Positions 18,864-31,023 of a stretch of 64,000 nt of DNA are shown here, in pieces (position 1 is the first letter of the stretch; each line of letters opens with the position of its first letter). The DNA comes from Deltaproteobacteria bacterium. GTDB taxonomy: Bacteria > Desulfobacterota > GWC2-55-46 > DRQE01. Made by a program: the position numbers and the translations under genes. The stretch is from assembly GCA_015492245.1 (NCBI GenBank), contig WGFM01000002.1, positions 62,001 through 126,000 on the forward strand, read 5' to 3'. Below the pieces are notes generated by a model. That model saw only the letters and a program-made list of their open reading frames with translations, was not told the origin of the DNA and made no database searches.

Positions 18864-21015
18864 AGGCATAGATAGAATAAAAGGGCTGGAGAAAGAGATT
18901 GAAGGCCTGAGGGCTGAAGTTGCAAGGCTTCGGGAGAGAGAGCGTGAGTTCGAGGACACCCGAAGGGCCATGCTCTATATACTGGAAGACCTCAACGAGA
19001 CGGGACACCGCATAATAAAGGCGAAAAGGGAGTGGGAGACAACATTCGATGCAATAAAGGACCCCATCTGTATACACGATGAAAAATACAGGATAATAAG
19101 GGCAAACAGGGCATACAGACAGGCAGCCCGCATGCCCTACGAGGAATTCCTGGGAAGACCCTACTACGAGATATTCCCCTCCACAAAAAGGCCTATATGT
19201 AGCTGTGTCGATGATGGAACAAGACAGGATGTGCTCGAAGAGGTCAGGGTCAAGGGAAAGAAGACATACAGGCTCAAGGTCTATCCTGTAAGAGACAAGA
19301 TGCTCTCGGAGTTTTTCTCTGTCCATGTGCTCGAGGACATAACAGACCAGCGCCGTGCGGAAGAGGAACTCAAGAATAGTTTCGAGAAACTCTGGGAAGA
19401 GAAGGAGAGAACAGCCAATCTCCTTATGATAGCCCATGCAACGGCACATACAACTGACAGACACAGGCTCATAGAAGAGGTGGTCACCTGTTCAAGCAAG
19501 ATAATAGGTTGCGATATATGTATAGTGTATCTACAGGATATGGAAGAAGATGCATTCAGGCTGGAGTATGCAAGAGGGTTGTCCGAGGATGTGCTCTCTC
19601 TTTTCAGAACCACCCCTGTTGATATGGAGTTTTCCATTATAAAAGGCGTTATGGACAAGGGTGTTCCAGTAGTCTATAGCGATGTGGAAGGAGAGCTCAA
19701 GGGCTCTGTGTTCGAAGTGCTCAAGAATGTAAAGAGTATGCTTATAATACCCTTCGAAGGCAAAAGAGGCCCCCTTGGATTCATGCTTGGTGTATTTGCA
19801 AGAGAGGGCTATGAGTCTGTTCAGTTCACACAGAGGGAACTGGAGTTGTTCCATGGCATAGCAGACCAGGTATCACTCTCGCTCGAAGAGGCACACCTCT
19901 ACAAGGAGAGTGTGGACAGGGCAATGGAGCTATCTTACAATATAGAGACCATACGGGTAATGCACGAGATAGACAGATACATACTGTCCACACTTAAGCC
20001 ATCAGAGATATTCGATACAGTAACGCGCATGATTTCCCTCGTTGTGCCAGCAGATGGAACGGCCATACTCCTTGTAGACAAGGACACACAGGAGTTCATC
20101 TACACAGCCGGTTACTCTGTGAAGTCATTCAAGAAAGGAGAGCGTATAGGCTGTGAGGATATGGATGCATCTGTTACACTGAGGACAGGCACCCCGATGT
20201 TCGAGCCCAATTTTAAAGAAAAGAAGGCTATAAAAAGATTCGAAGAGAGGTTGCTCAAAGAGGGGTTCTTCTCTTCGGTCATGCTTCCCCTTGTTGTAAA
20301 AAGGCAGACAGCAGGGGTGCTCATAGCACTGTCGCATCGGCCATCAGGATTTGTGCCGGAAGACCTCTCTACACTGGAGAAGATTTCCACACAGCTCTCT
20401 GTGGCACTGGAGAATGCGAGACTCATGGAGGACCTAGAGGAGTTGTTCTGGGGAACCGTGAGGACCCTTACAGAAACCATAGACGCAAAGAGCAGATGGA
20501 CCGCAGGGCACTCCAGAAGGGTTGCAGAGTTCTCCGTTGCCATAGGAAAGGAACTTGGTATGAGCGAAAGGGAGATTAAAAGATTGGAGCTTGCGGCTCT
20601 GTTGCATGATATAGGGAAGATAGGTGTCTATGAGTCCATCCTGGACAAACCGGCGAGACTCTCAAGGAGCGAGGTGGAGATGATGAGGCAGCATCCCATG
20701 AAGGGGGCTGAAATACTCAAGCCCATAAAACAGCTTGAGGACATAATACCGGTCATAAGACACCACCACGAGTGGTATAATGGCAGGGGTTATCCTGACG
20801 GCCTCATGGCAGAGAAGATACCACTTTTTGCACGCATAATAGCAGTTGCTGACACTGTGGATGCCATGTCTTCTGACAGGCCGTACAGGAAAGCACTCTC
20901 CAGAGAGGCGATAGTGGAGGAACTTAAGAGATTTGCAGGTGTGCAGTTCGACCCACAGTGTGTGGATGCCTTTACAGCAGCACTGTACAGGGGGGTTGTA
21001 TCTGTTCTGCATTAG
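18841..21015 (+). CDS. PAS-GAF-GAF-HD-GYP c-di-GMP phosphodiesterase-type protein
   Basis: HDIGKIG and HHHEWYNGRGYPDGL HD-GYP motifs; N-terminal coiled coil, PAS and GAF-like regions. Confidence 0.88.
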   Translation: MSLKVLNKGIDRIKGLEKEIEGLRAEVARLREREREFEDTRRAMLYILEDLNETGHRIIKAKREWETTFDAIKDPICIHDEKYRIIRANRAYRQAARMPYEEFLGRPYYEIFPSTKRPICSCVDDGTRQDVLEEVRVKGKKTYRLKVYPVRDKMLSEFFSVHVLEDITDQRRAEEELKNSFEKLWEEKERTANLLMIAHATAHTTDRHRLIEEVVTCSSKIIGCDICIVYLQDMEEDAFRLEYARGLSEDVLSLFRTTPVDMEFSIIKGVMDKGVPVVYSDVEGELKGSVFEVLKNVKSMLIIPFEGKRGPLGFMLGVFAREGYESVQFTQRELELFHGIADQVSLSLEEAHLYKESVDRAMELSYNIETIRVMHEIDRYILSTLKPSEIFDTVTRMISLVVPADGTAILLVDKDTQEFIYTAGYSVKSFKKGERIGCEDMDASVTLRTGTPMFEPNFKEKKAIKRFEERLLKEGFFSSVMLPLVVKRQTAGVLIALSHRPSGFVPEDLSTLEKISTQLSVALENARLMEDLEELFWGTVRTLTETIDAKSRWTAGHSRRVAEFSVAIGKELGMSEREIKRLELAALLHDIGKIGVYESILDKPARLSRSEVEMMRQHPMKGAEILKPIKQLEDIIPVIRHHHEWYNGRGYPDGLMAEKIPLFARIIAVADTVDAMSSDRPYRKALSREAIVEELKRFAGVQFDPQCVDAFTAALYRGVVSVLH

Positions 21016-21112
21016 TGATGAACAGGGGCCAAATACTTGACAGAGCGGCTCTTTTGTCTTCTGTTGGAAACCATGCCCCATTATGTATATAACTGTCAGA
21101 AACCACTGGTCT

Positions 21113-22765
21113 ATGATGAGAAGATTTAAAGATATATTGCGTAACCTCTCCATAAGACACAAGATGATGGTCATATCCCTTTCTGTTACGGGTATTGCCA
21201 TCTTTCTGGTAAGTGTAATCCATATAATAGACGAGGTCATAATACTCAGAGACTCTGTGGGGCATGAGCTTGAGACAAGGGCAAAACTTATGAGCCATGG
21301 CCTTGCCCTCTCGCTCAGAGGAGGCGACACAGAAAGGACAGAGCAGATTCTTCTGCTTCTAAGAGGCACCCCCCATGTGGTGCAGGCGGTAGTCTACAGA
21401 GGCGACGGCACAGTTGTTGCGACATATACCAAAGAGAGGTGGGGTGCTTCCACCCCCTCTTACAGGAACAATAGCTACATCTACTACGATATTCGTAGCA
21501 TCCACATGTTCTACCCCATAGAGGATAGTGGTGGGACAGTTGGCACACTCTATCTCGAGTCAGACCTTACAGGGATATACGCACACTTTAAAAGCCATCT
21601 TGCAGGGTTTTTGATTATAGTGGTTGTCTCCTTCGGGGTGGTATACATATTTCTTGCAAAGGTGCAGAACTGGATTACAGAGCCCATACAGAGACTCATA
21701 GAGCTTATGCACAGTGTCTCTTCGAGACGCGACTACTCTGTGCGCGCCACGGTAGAAAGCCGTGACGAGATAGGAACCCTTGTCGCAGGATTCAACTCCA
21801 TGATAGAGGAGATAGACAAAAGAGACAGAGAACTCGAGACAAGGGTGAAGGAGAGGACCACGGAACTCAACAGGACACTCAGTGAGATGGAGTCCTACAA
21901 GGACAGGCTCGAGGATGCCTGCAGGAAGCTCAAGGAGTCCGAGAAGAGCCTTGTGCAGGCCGCAAAGCTTGCATCCCTGGGAGAACTGGGTGCAGGTATA
22001 GCCCATGAGCTCAACAGCCCCCTTGCAGGAATACTGTCCATAACCGAGGTGCTCCTTAAAAGGGTGGATAGGGAGGAGCCCAACTACTTCTTTCTCGAAA
22101 AGATAAAGGATGCTGCCCTGAGGGCAAGAAACATTATAGTGGACCTGCTTTCCTACTCGCGACCCACCAGGGATATAATGGAACCCCTGGATGTGAACGA
22201 TGTTGTAAAGTCCACACTCTCTCTTTTCATATCAGAGCTCAAGACCACCTCTGTGGAGATACATGAAGAACTCTCTACAGAGCTTCCGCCTGTCAAGGGG
22301 AATAAGGGGCAGTTGATGGAGGTCATCCTGAATCTCATAAAGAACGCAAGGGATGCCCTCTATGGTTCCGGCAGCATCTACATAAGAACAGGGCTTACGG
22401 AGAGGAGCAACAGGAAGTTCGTCTTCTGCGAGGTGGAGGATACAGGCCGTGGTATACCAGATGATGTGAAGGACAAGATATTCGATCCGTTCTTTACAAC
22501 CAAGGAGAAAGGTGGTGGACTCAATGTAGGGCTCGGACTCTGTATCTGCAAAAGTATAGTAGATGTACATGGCGGCACCATAGAGTTTGAGACAACACTT
22601 GGAAAAGGTACCGTCTTCAGGATTCTTCTGCCTGTGTACAGGGATGATACACTAAAGAAAGGAGGAGGGGATAATGCAGGAGGCGATACCTCTGGGAAGG
22701 GAACAGAGAAAGAGAAAGAAGATGCCGGCTCAACCGGTAAAGAAAAAGATACTGATTGTAGATGA
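21113..22765 (+). CDS. membrane sensor histidine kinase (extracytoplasmic sensor, HAMP, HisKA, HATPase)
   Basis: GAGIAHELNSPLAGIL H-box, NLIKNARDAL N-box, DTGRGIPDDV, GLGLCICKSIV; start could be 21083. Confidence 0.88.
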   Translation: MMRRFKDILRNLSIRHKMMVISLSVTGIAIFLVSVIHIIDEVIILRDSVGHELETRAKLMSHGLALSLRGGDTERTEQILLLLRGTPHVVQAVVYRGDGTVVATYTKERWGASTPSYRNNSYIYYDIRSIHMFYPIEDSGGTVGTLYLESDLTGIYAHFKSHLAGFLIIVVVSFGVVYIFLAKVQNWITEPIQRLIELMHSVSSRRDYSVRATVESRDEIGTLVAGFNSMIEEIDKRDRELETRVKERTTELNRTLSEMESYKDRLEDACRKLKESEKSLVQAAKLASLGELGAGIAHELNSPLAGILSITEVLLKRVDREEPNYFFLEKIKDAALRARNIIVDLLSYSRPTRDIMEPLDVNDVVKSTLSLFISELKTTSVEIHEELSTELPPVKGNKGQLMEVILNLIKNARDALYGSGSIYIRTGLTERSNRKFVFCEVEDTGRGIPDDVKDKIFDPFFTTKEKGGGLNVGLGLCICKSIVDVHGGTIEFETTLGKGTVFRILLPVYRDDTLKKGGGDNAGGDTSGKGTEKEKEDAGSTGKEKDTDCR

Positions 22766-23102
22766 TGAAGAATCAATCGGAATAGGCATGACCGAGATAT
22801 TGAAAGATGCGGGTTTCATGGCACACTATGTTACAGATGGCGTGAAGGCAGTTGAAGAGATGTCGAAGATCCGCTACGACCTTATCTTTATGGATATAGT
22901 TATGCCCAAGATGAACGGCCTTGAGGCATTCCGGAAGATCAAGCAGATAAACAAGGATGCAAAGGTGGTGCTATTTACAGGTTTCTATAAGGATGCAGAA
23001 AAGATAATATTCGAGGGTATAAAGGAAGGTATGATAGAAGAGTTTCTGAGGAAACCCTTCTTTGCAGAGGAGATAATAAATATCGCCAGAAAGTACGCAT
23101 AA
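22722..23102 (+). CDS. response regulator, receiver domain only
   Basis: KILIVDDEESIG, FMDIVMPKMNG, LFTGF, RKPF; overlaps end of HK gene. Confidence 0.88.
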   Translation: MPAQPVKKKILIVDDEESIGIGMTEILKDAGFMAHYVTDGVKAVEEMSKIRYDLIFMDIVMPKMNGLEAFRKIKQINKDAKVVLFTGFYKDAEKIIFEGIKEGMIEEFLRKPFFAEEIINIARKYA

Positions 23103-23234
23103 GTCCAGAACCACCTTCCTGTCATGGGGCGCCTTCGATCCGGGGCAAATTTTCTCTTGACAGTTACAAAACCCTCTGTTAGTTTTTACTTTTCTATATC
23201 AAGATAAGAGTCGGGAACAAAAGGAGGCACTCCA

Positions 23235-24386
23235 ATGAGAAAGGATTACCTGCTTGCCCCGGGGCCAACCCCAGTTCCATCGAGGGTGCTGCTTGCAATG
23301 GCACAACCTGTAATACACCATAGAACGCCACAGTTCTCCAAGGTGTTCGAAGAGGCAGCCACCCTTCTTAAACATGTCTTTCAAACAGAAGAAGATGTGC
23401 TCATCCTGGCATCCTCTGGCACAGGTGCCATGGAGAGTGCGGTTACAAACCTGTTCTCACCAGGCGACGAGGTGGTTGTGGTAAACAGTGGAAAGTTCGG
23501 CGAAAGGTGGGGACAGATAGCTGAAAGCTACGGGCTCAAGGTGCACTGGATAAATGTGGAATGGGGCAGGGCGGTCGACCCGGCAGTGGTAAAAGAGGTG
23601 ATGGACAACAACCCCGACACAAAGGGCATACTCTGCCAGGCAAGCGAGACATCCACCACTGTGCAGCACCCTGTAAGAGAGCTTGCACAGCTCACAAAGG
23701 ATCATGATGCCATAATAGTGGTAGATGGTATTACAGCCGTTGGTGTTATGGACATACCCATGGACGAGTGGGGTATAGATGTGCTCGTAAGTGGCTCGCA
23801 GAAGGCGTTCATGCTTCCTCCAGGGCTTGCCTTCATAGCTCTGAGCAAGAAGGCATGGGAGTTTGCAGAAAGGGCCGGATGCCCCAGGTATTACTTCGAC
23901 CTCAAGAAGGAAAGAAAGAACCTTGCCAAACAGACAACCGCCTATACTCCTGCAGTCTCTCTTATAACAGGGCTGAGAGAGGCACTCCTTATGATAAAGG
24001 AAGAGGGGCTTGAGAATGTCTTCAAAAGACACGAGGTTCTGGCACGGGCAGCACGGCAGAGCATGAAGGCACTGGGTCTGAAGCTTCTTGCCCCTGAAAG
24101 CCCCAGCCTTGCTGCAACAGGGGTATATCTGCCAGAAGAGGTGGATGGGGCGAAGTTTGTAAAGTACTTAAGAGACACAATGGGTGTTACGGTGGCAGGT
24201 GGACAGGACAAACTCAAGGGCAAGATATTCCGTATAGCACACCTTGGTTACATAGATACATTCGACATGATTACCGCTGTCTCTGCCGTGGAGATGGGGC
24301 TTTCGCTGTTCGGCTACAATGTGGATATGGGTAGAGGGGTGGCAGAGGCAGAGCGGATACTTCTTGAAAGATACAAAAAACCGTGA
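23235..24386 (+). CDS. alanine/serine-glyoxylate aminotransferase family protein
   Basis: LLAPGPTPVPSRVLLAMAQPVIHHRT and VSGSQKAFMLPPGLAF PLP-lysine motif. Confidence 0.9.
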   Translation: MRKDYLLAPGPTPVPSRVLLAMAQPVIHHRTPQFSKVFEEAATLLKHVFQTEEDVLILASSGTGAMESAVTNLFSPGDEVVVVNSGKFGERWGQIAESYGLKVHWINVEWGRAVDPAVVKEVMDNNPDTKGILCQASETSTTVQHPVRELAQLTKDHDAIIVVDGITAVGVMDIPMDEWGIDVLVSGSQKAFMLPPGLAFIALSKKAWEFAERAGCPRYYFDLKKERKNLAKQTTAYTPAVSLITGLREALLMIKEEGLENVFKRHEVLARAARQSMKALGLKLLAPESPSLAATGVYLPEEVDGAKFVKYLRDTMGVTVAGGQDKLKGKIFRIAHLGYIDTFDMITAVSAVEMGLSLFGYNVDMGRGVAEAERILLERYKKP

Positions 24387-24399
24387 GGTGATGTGAAAG

Positions 24400-25986
24400 A
24401 TGATGAGAGTCCTTATAAGCGACAGCCTGCCACCTGTGGCAAGGGAAATATTCGAGAAGACAGGCAAGCTCAAGTGTGATTTCGAGCCGAAGATAACCGC
24501 CGAGGAACTCAAGGAGCGGATAAAGGACTACCATGGCCTCGTGGTGAGAAGCCGAACGAAGGTTACAGCCGAGATACTCGAGCGTGCCACCAATCTCAGG
24601 GTAATTGGAAGGGCGGGCACAGGGGTTGACAATATAGATGTTGAGAGGGCAACCAAGATGGGTGTGGTGGTCATGAACACCCCGGGGGGTAACACCATAA
24701 CCACAGCAGAACATACAATAGCCCTCTTGTTTGCACTGGCAAGAAACATCCCGCAGGCAGATGCCTCGTTGAAAAAGGGCGAGTGGGAAAGAAAGAAGTT
24801 CGAGGGTGTGGAACTTACAGACAAAACCCTGGGGGTGATAGGGGCTGGAAACATAGGCTCTGTGGTTGCCCAGAGGGCGCTGGGGCTCAAGATGAATGTT
24901 ATAGTATACGACCCGTACATATCCGAAGAGATGGCAGACAGGATGGGGGTAAGGCTTGTAACCCTGGATGAGCTCTTCAGAGAGAGTGATTTTATAACCA
25001 TACATGTCCCCCTCACACAGGATACCAGGAACCTTATAAACAGGGACACCATAAAGAAGATGAAAAAGGGGGCAAGGATAGTAAACTGCGCAAGAGGTGG
25101 TATAGTCAACGAGGCAGACCTCTATGAAGCCATAAAGGAGGGGCATGTGGCGGGCGCGGCCGTGGATGTGTTCGAAAAGGAGCCTCCTCCAGAGGACCTG
25201 CCACTTCTTGGCCTCGAGAATGTGGTTGCAACCCCACACCTTGGTGCATCCACCCGGGAGGCACAGACCAAGGTGGCAAGGGCCATCGCAGAGCAGATGG
25301 CAGACTACCTCATAAATGGAACCATAAGGAACGCCGTCAATGTGCCATCCATTCCGCAGGAGCTTCTGGAGATACTCAGGCCCTACATATCTCTGGGAGA
25401 AAGACTCGGCAGCTTCCAGGGCCAGCTCCTTAAGGGTAGAATCGAGGAGGTTACCGTAGAGTACAGCGGGGATGTGGTGGAATACGATGTAGCACCCATA
25501 ACCATAGCCTGTATAAAGGGCATGCTTGAGCAGATTATGGAGCAGAACATAAACTTCGTCAATGCACCCCATGTTGCAAAGGAGAGGGGCATAAAGGTGG
25601 TGGAGGTGAAGAGCTCAAGGCCGATAGACTTTGCGAGCTCCATAACCGTGAAGGTCAAAGGAGGTGGCGAGGAGCACCTCGTTGAGGGAGCACTCTTCGG
25701 AAAGGCCGACCCAAGGATAGTCAAGATAGACAAGTTCTTCCTCGATGCCATACCAGAGGGGTATCTGCTGGTCATACACAACGAGGACAAGCCAGGGGTT
25801 ATAGGAAAGGTGGGCACCCTTCTTGGAGACAACAACATAAACATAGCAAGGCTCCACCTCGGCCGAGAGGCCATAGGTGGAGAGGCCGTATCTGTCTGGA
25901 ATATCGATACACCCCTTCCAGAAGAGCTGATGAAGAAACTTGCAGAGCTACCTTACATAATATCTGCCGTCATGGTAAGATTATGA
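24400..25986 (+). CDS. serA: D-3-phosphoglycerate dehydrogenase
   Basis: GRAGTGVDNID, GAGNIGSVVAQ, NCARGGIVNE, C-terminal ACT domain (LVIHNEDKPGVIGKVGT). Confidence 0.95.
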   Translation: MMRVLISDSLPPVAREIFEKTGKLKCDFEPKITAEELKERIKDYHGLVVRSRTKVTAEILERATNLRVIGRAGTGVDNIDVERATKMGVVVMNTPGGNTITTAEHTIALLFALARNIPQADASLKKGEWERKKFEGVELTDKTLGVIGAGNIGSVVAQRALGLKMNVIVYDPYISEEMADRMGVRLVTLDELFRESDFITIHVPLTQDTRNLINRDTIKKMKKGARIVNCARGGIVNEADLYEAIKEGHVAGAAVDVFEKEPPPEDLPLLGLENVVATPHLGASTREAQTKVARAIAEQMADYLINGTIRNAVNVPSIPQELLEILRPYISLGERLGSFQGQLLKGRIEEVTVEYSGDVVEYDVAPITIACIKGMLEQIMEQNINFVNAPHVAKERGIKVVEVKSSRPIDFASSITVKVKGGGEEHLVEGALFGKADPRIVKIDKFFLDAIPEGYLLVIHNEDKPGVIGKVGTLLGDNNINIARLHLGREAIGGEAVSVWNIDTPLPEELMKKLAELPYIISAVMVRL

Positions 25987-26021
25987 CTGTTACAAGACTA
26001 ACACTTGAAAAATAGAAGAGA

Positions 26022-27023
26022 ATGAAAGACCCATCTTCCATATCCCTGCCAAGAGGGGTAAGAGACATCCTACCCGAAGAGGCAGAAAGGATATATTCTG
26101 TAGAGACCACCATAACAGATGTGTTCCACAGACAGGGCTTCCGCAGGGTTATAACCCCTCTCGTGGAGTATGTGGATGTGCTCTCAAGGGGGCTCGATGA
26201 GCGGCTCAAGGAAAGGCTATTCAAGTTCATAGACCCCCTTACGGGCAGGGTGGTTGCCATAAGACCTGATATAACCCCACAGATAGCTCGCATGGTGGCA
26301 ACGAAGATGCGCACAGAGGGGCTGCCGCTCAAGCTCTACTACAATGAGAATATCTTCCGCAGTACAAAACCCGATGATACATCCACTGTGGAACTGTTGC
26401 AGATAGGTGCCGAGTATATATCGGAGAAGGCACTGCCAGAGATAGATGCAGAGATGATAACCATGGCCATGGAGGCCCTCAACAGGCTCGGCATAGAGGA
26501 CTTCAGAGTTGACATAGGCGAGATGGGGTTCATAAAGGGCATAATGGCAGGGCTCAATGTGTCGGCCGGTACAGAGGAACTCATAAAAGATGCCATAGCA
26601 AAGAAGGACGGAGGGGCACTGAAGGAGCTTGTAGATGAGAACATGGACACCATAGGTGAGGAAGCAGCAAGGTTGCTCCTTTCACTTACAGAGCTCTATG
26701 GAGATACCACGGTTGTTGACAGGGCACTTGAGCATGTAAAAGAGGAGGGGTTGAGAGAACACCTTCTCTATGTAAAGAAGGTCGTCGATATTGTTGGTTC
26801 AAATGGTTTTGCCGATAATATCACCATAGACCTCGGGGAGGTAAGGGGTTTTGCCTATTACACCGGTATAATATTCGAGTGTTTCTGTGGCAGGATGTCA
26901 AGCCCCGTTCTGAGTGGAGGCAGATACGACAACCTCATGGCATCCTATGGGTACGATGTGAAGTCCACGGGTTTTGCCTTCGATGTGGCAGGCCTTGTTG
27001 CAATACTTTCCAGAGAGGTATAA
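26022..27023 (+). CDS. hisZ: ATP phosphoribosyltransferase regulatory subunit HisZ
   Basis: HisS-like class II fold, RGVRDILPEEAERIYSVE, 333 aa, lacks full HisRS C-terminus. Confidence 0.85.
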   Translation: MKDPSSISLPRGVRDILPEEAERIYSVETTITDVFHRQGFRRVITPLVEYVDVLSRGLDERLKERLFKFIDPLTGRVVAIRPDITPQIARMVATKMRTEGLPLKLYYNENIFRSTKPDDTSTVELLQIGAEYISEKALPEIDAEMITMAMEALNRLGIEDFRVDIGEMGFIKGIMAGLNVSAGTEELIKDAIAKKDGGALKELVDENMDTIGEEAARLLLSLTELYGDTTVVDRALEHVKEEGLREHLLYVKKVVDIVGSNGFADNITIDLGEVRGFAYYTGIIFECFCGRMSSPVLSGGRYDNLMASYGYDVKSTGFAFDVAGLVAILSREV

Positions 27024-28325
<1,302 letters not shown>

Positions 28326-28342
28326 GAGGCATCAGGGAAGAT

Positions 28343-29194
28343 ATGGCACAGATAATAGACGGCAAGGCGATAGCACAGAGGGTGAGAGAGGAGATCAAAG
28401 AGGAGGTGGATGAGCTCAAAAGAAGGGGGATAACCCCTGGGCTTGCGGTTGTGTTAGTTGGTGAGGACCCGGCCTCAAGGATATATGTGAGGAACAAGAA
28501 GAATGCGGCAGAGAAGACGGGTATAAACTCCTTCGAGCACCACCTTCCAGAGGATACCCCGCAGGACGAGCTTCTAAGGCTTGTAAGAAGGCTCAACGAG
28601 GATGACAATGTCCACGGCATACTGGTTCAGCTTCCCCTGCCCGCACATATAGACACGGCAGTGGTTATAGAGGCCATCTCGCCAGAAAAGGATGTGGATG
28701 GCTTCCATCCATACAATGTGGGCAGACTCCTTACAGGAAACCCCATCTTCGAGCCATGCACACCAAAGGGCATAATGGAGCTCCTTAAAAGAAGCGGGAT
28801 AGAGCCTGCTGGCAGGGATGCCGTTGTTGTTGGTAGGTCCAACATAGTGGGCAAGCCTGTGGCCCTGATGCTGCTCGCACAGAACGCAACGGTTACGGTG
28901 TGTCATTCCAGAACCCGCCATATAGAGAGAAAGGTTTCAGAGGCAGACATCCTTGTATGTGCCGTTGGTAGAGCCGGGTTCATCAGGGGCGGGTGGATAA
29001 AAGAGGGAAGTGTGGTCATAGATGTGGGTGTGAACAGGCTCGAAGATGGCAGCCTTGTGGGCGATGTGGAGTTCGAGGAGGCAAGAAGGAGGGCAGCCCA
29101 TGTAACCCCTGTGCCCGGTGGGGTGGGTCCAATGACCATAGCCATGCTTCTTTCCAATACTGTGCTTGCTGCAAAGAGGCGAGCCGAGGGATGA
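28343..29194 (+). CDS. folD: bifunctional methylenetetrahydrofolate dehydrogenase/cyclohydrolase
   Basis: [47 protein letters not shown]. Confidence 0.97.
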   Translation: MAQIIDGKAIAQRVREEIKEEVDELKRRGITPGLAVVLVGEDPASRIYVRNKKNAAEKTGINSFEHHLPEDTPQDELLRLVRRLNEDDNVHGILVQLPLPAHIDTAVVIEAISPEKDVDGFHPYNVGRLLTGNPIFEPCTPKGIMELLKRSGIEPAGRDAVVVGRSNIVGKPVALMLLAQNATVTVCHSRTRHIERKVSEADILVCAVGRAGFIRGGWIKEGSVVIDVGVNRLEDGSLVGDVEFEEARRRAAHVTPVPGGVGPMTIAMLLSNTVLAAKRRAEG

Positions 29195-29838
29195 TTATAA
29201 CGAAAAAGAAGAGTCCTGAAGAGATTCTCAAAACCCTCGATGGCTTTGAGAATATATACCTTTTCGGTTGCAACGCCTGTGCCCAGCAATGCAGGACCGG
29301 CGGCAGCGAAGAGCTCGATGAGATGGAAGGACTCCTAAAGGAGCAGGGCTTCAGTGTGTGTGGCACAGCCCTCCTTGAAGAAACCTGTTACCGTCAACTT
29401 GTGCTCAAGACCTTGAGGCAGGATGAGGCCACAAAAAAGGCCGATGCCTTCCTGGTGCTGTCCTGTGGGGCAGGTGTCAAGACCGTCTCCGACTGTGTGC
29501 CCGAAGAGGTGCCGACACTGCCAGCCCTCGATACCATCTTTCTTGCGAGCGTTGAGAGGGTGGGCAGGTTCTTCGAGGGATGCTCCCTCTGTGGTGAATG
29601 TGTGCTCGCAAGGACAGCAGGTGTATGTCCACATACAGAATGCCCCAAGGGGTTGCTTAACGGACCCTGTGGTGGCATGCACGATGGCATGTGCGAGGTA
29701 GACCCGCAGAACGAGTGTGCATGGGCAAGGATATACAAAAAACTCAAAAAACAGGGTAGAATGGATACTATGAGGGAACATGTGCCCCCGAAGGACAACT
29801 CTGTGAAGACACGGCCAGGAAGACTCCTTTTAAGATAG
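29191..29838 (+). CDS. methylenetetrahydrofolate reductase C-terminal/MetV-like zinc-binding protein
   Basis: Cys-rich C-terminus ([32 protein letters not shown]); ATG overlaps folD stop. Confidence 0.8.
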   Translation: MIITKKKSPEEILKTLDGFENIYLFGCNACAQQCRTGGSEELDEMEGLLKEQGFSVCGTALLEETCYRQLVLKTLRQDEATKKADAFLVLSCGAGVKTVSDCVPEEVPTLPALDTIFLASVERVGRFFEGCSLCGECVLARTAGVCPHTECPKGLLNGPCGGMHDGMCEVDPQNECAWARIYKKLKKQGRMDTMREHVPPKDNSVKTRPGRLLLR

Positions 29839-29844
29839 ACTCCC

Positions 29845-31023
29845 ATGGGCTACATGGACAGATACATAAAATTCCTTGCAAGGTACATAAAACTCGATTC
29901 CTATCCGGTCTGCTGTTCAACCAGAGAGCGCAGGATGAGACAGGATTTGAGAAAACACAATCTTCTCGTATATACCGACAGGCTGGGCTCTTTCAGCTAT
30001 GGTTACGACCATCCCATGAGACCCGCAAGGTTGAGGCTAACCCATGAAAGGCTTAAAAGATACGGGCTTGTAGATGAGAAAAACCTTGTAGAACCAGGAG
30101 AGGTTACAGAAAAGGAGCTTCTCTGGTTCCATACAGAGGACTACATAGAGGTGCTCAGGAAGGCAGACAGCGCAATACTGCCAGAGGATGCCGCAAGGTA
30201 TGGGCTTGGTATGGGAGACAACCCTGTGTTCAAGGGGGTGTTCCAGTGGTCTCTCTTGACTGTGGGTGGGTCTCTGATTGCAGCGGAGTTTGTGGCATCT
30301 GGAAAGAGTGATGTTGTCTTTAACATATCCGGTGGGCTGCACCATGCCATGCCATCGAGGGCAAGCGGGTTCTGCTACCTCAACGACCCTGCCATAGCCA
30401 TACACTATCTCCTGAGGAAGGGCAAGAGGGTTGCCTATGTGGATATAGATGCACACCATGGCGATGGAGTGGAGAGGGCATTCTACAGGGAGCCGAGGGT
30501 GCTCACCATTTCGATACACGAGGACCCTCGATACCTCTTCCCTGGAACGGGTCTTCCGCAGGATATGGGCGAGGGAGCTGGCCGTGGTTTCAGTGTGAAT
30601 GTGCCTGTTCCTCCGGGCACAGGGGATGTTCTGTTCCTCAAGGTCTTCGAGGAGGTGGTGCCTCCGTTTATCGAGGCATTCGAGCCTGATATACTGGTTA
30701 CACAGCTTGGTGTGGACACCCTCAGGGGTGATCCCATAACACATCTTGAGCTTACAACCTATGGGTTCGAGACCATGGTGAGATGGTTCAGAACAACTGG
30801 TATACCCTGGGTTGCACTCGGTGGTGGGGGATACAATGTGGAGCATGTGGCAAATGCATGGGCCATAGGGTGGGCTGTGATGAACGATATGGAGGTGCCC
30901 CAGGAGTTAAAAGACGAGCCCATGGAGAAAGAGCCCTCAAGGAGACACATTGAAGAGGTGGAGAAGACAGTAAGGTTTCTCAAGGAGAATGCGTTGCCAC
31001 TTGTAAAGAAGAAGGAGTGGTGA
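29845..31023 (+). CDS. histone deacetylase/AcuC family protein
   Basis: GGLHHAMPSRASGFCYLND, VDIDAHHGDGVERAFY, VALGGGGYN. Confidence 0.9.
   Translation: MGYMDRYIKFLARYIKLDSYPVCCSTRERRMRQDLRKHNLLVYTDRLGSFSYGYDHPMRPARLRLTHERLKRYGLVDEKNLVEPGEVTEKELLWFHTEDYIEVLRKADSAILPEDAARYGLGMGDNPVFKGVFQWSLLTVGGSLIAAEFVASGKSDVVFNISGGLHHAMPSRASGFCYLNDPAIAIHYLLRKGKRVAYVDIDAHHGDGVERAFYREPRVLTISIHEDPRYLFPGTGLPQDMGEGAGRGFSVNVPVPPGTGDVLFLKVFEEVVPPFIEAFEPDILVTQLGVDTLRGDPITHLELTTYGFETMVRWFRTTGIPWVALGGGGYNVEHVANAWAIGWAVMNDMEVPQELKDEPMEKEPSRRHIEEVEKTVRFLKENALPLVKKKEW

Noticed and set aside
23120-23145. tRNA T-arm-like string GGGGCGCCTTCGATCCGGGGC
   Set aside because: No matching acceptor, D or anticodon arms nearby.
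23157-23185. Possible sigma70 promoter before the aminotransferase gene
   Set aside because: Good TTGACA but poor -10 (TAGTTT); insufficient evidence.
24271-25572. 433-aa antisense ORF opposite serA
   Set aside because: Low-complexity composition, no recognisable motif, fully overlaps a confident gene.
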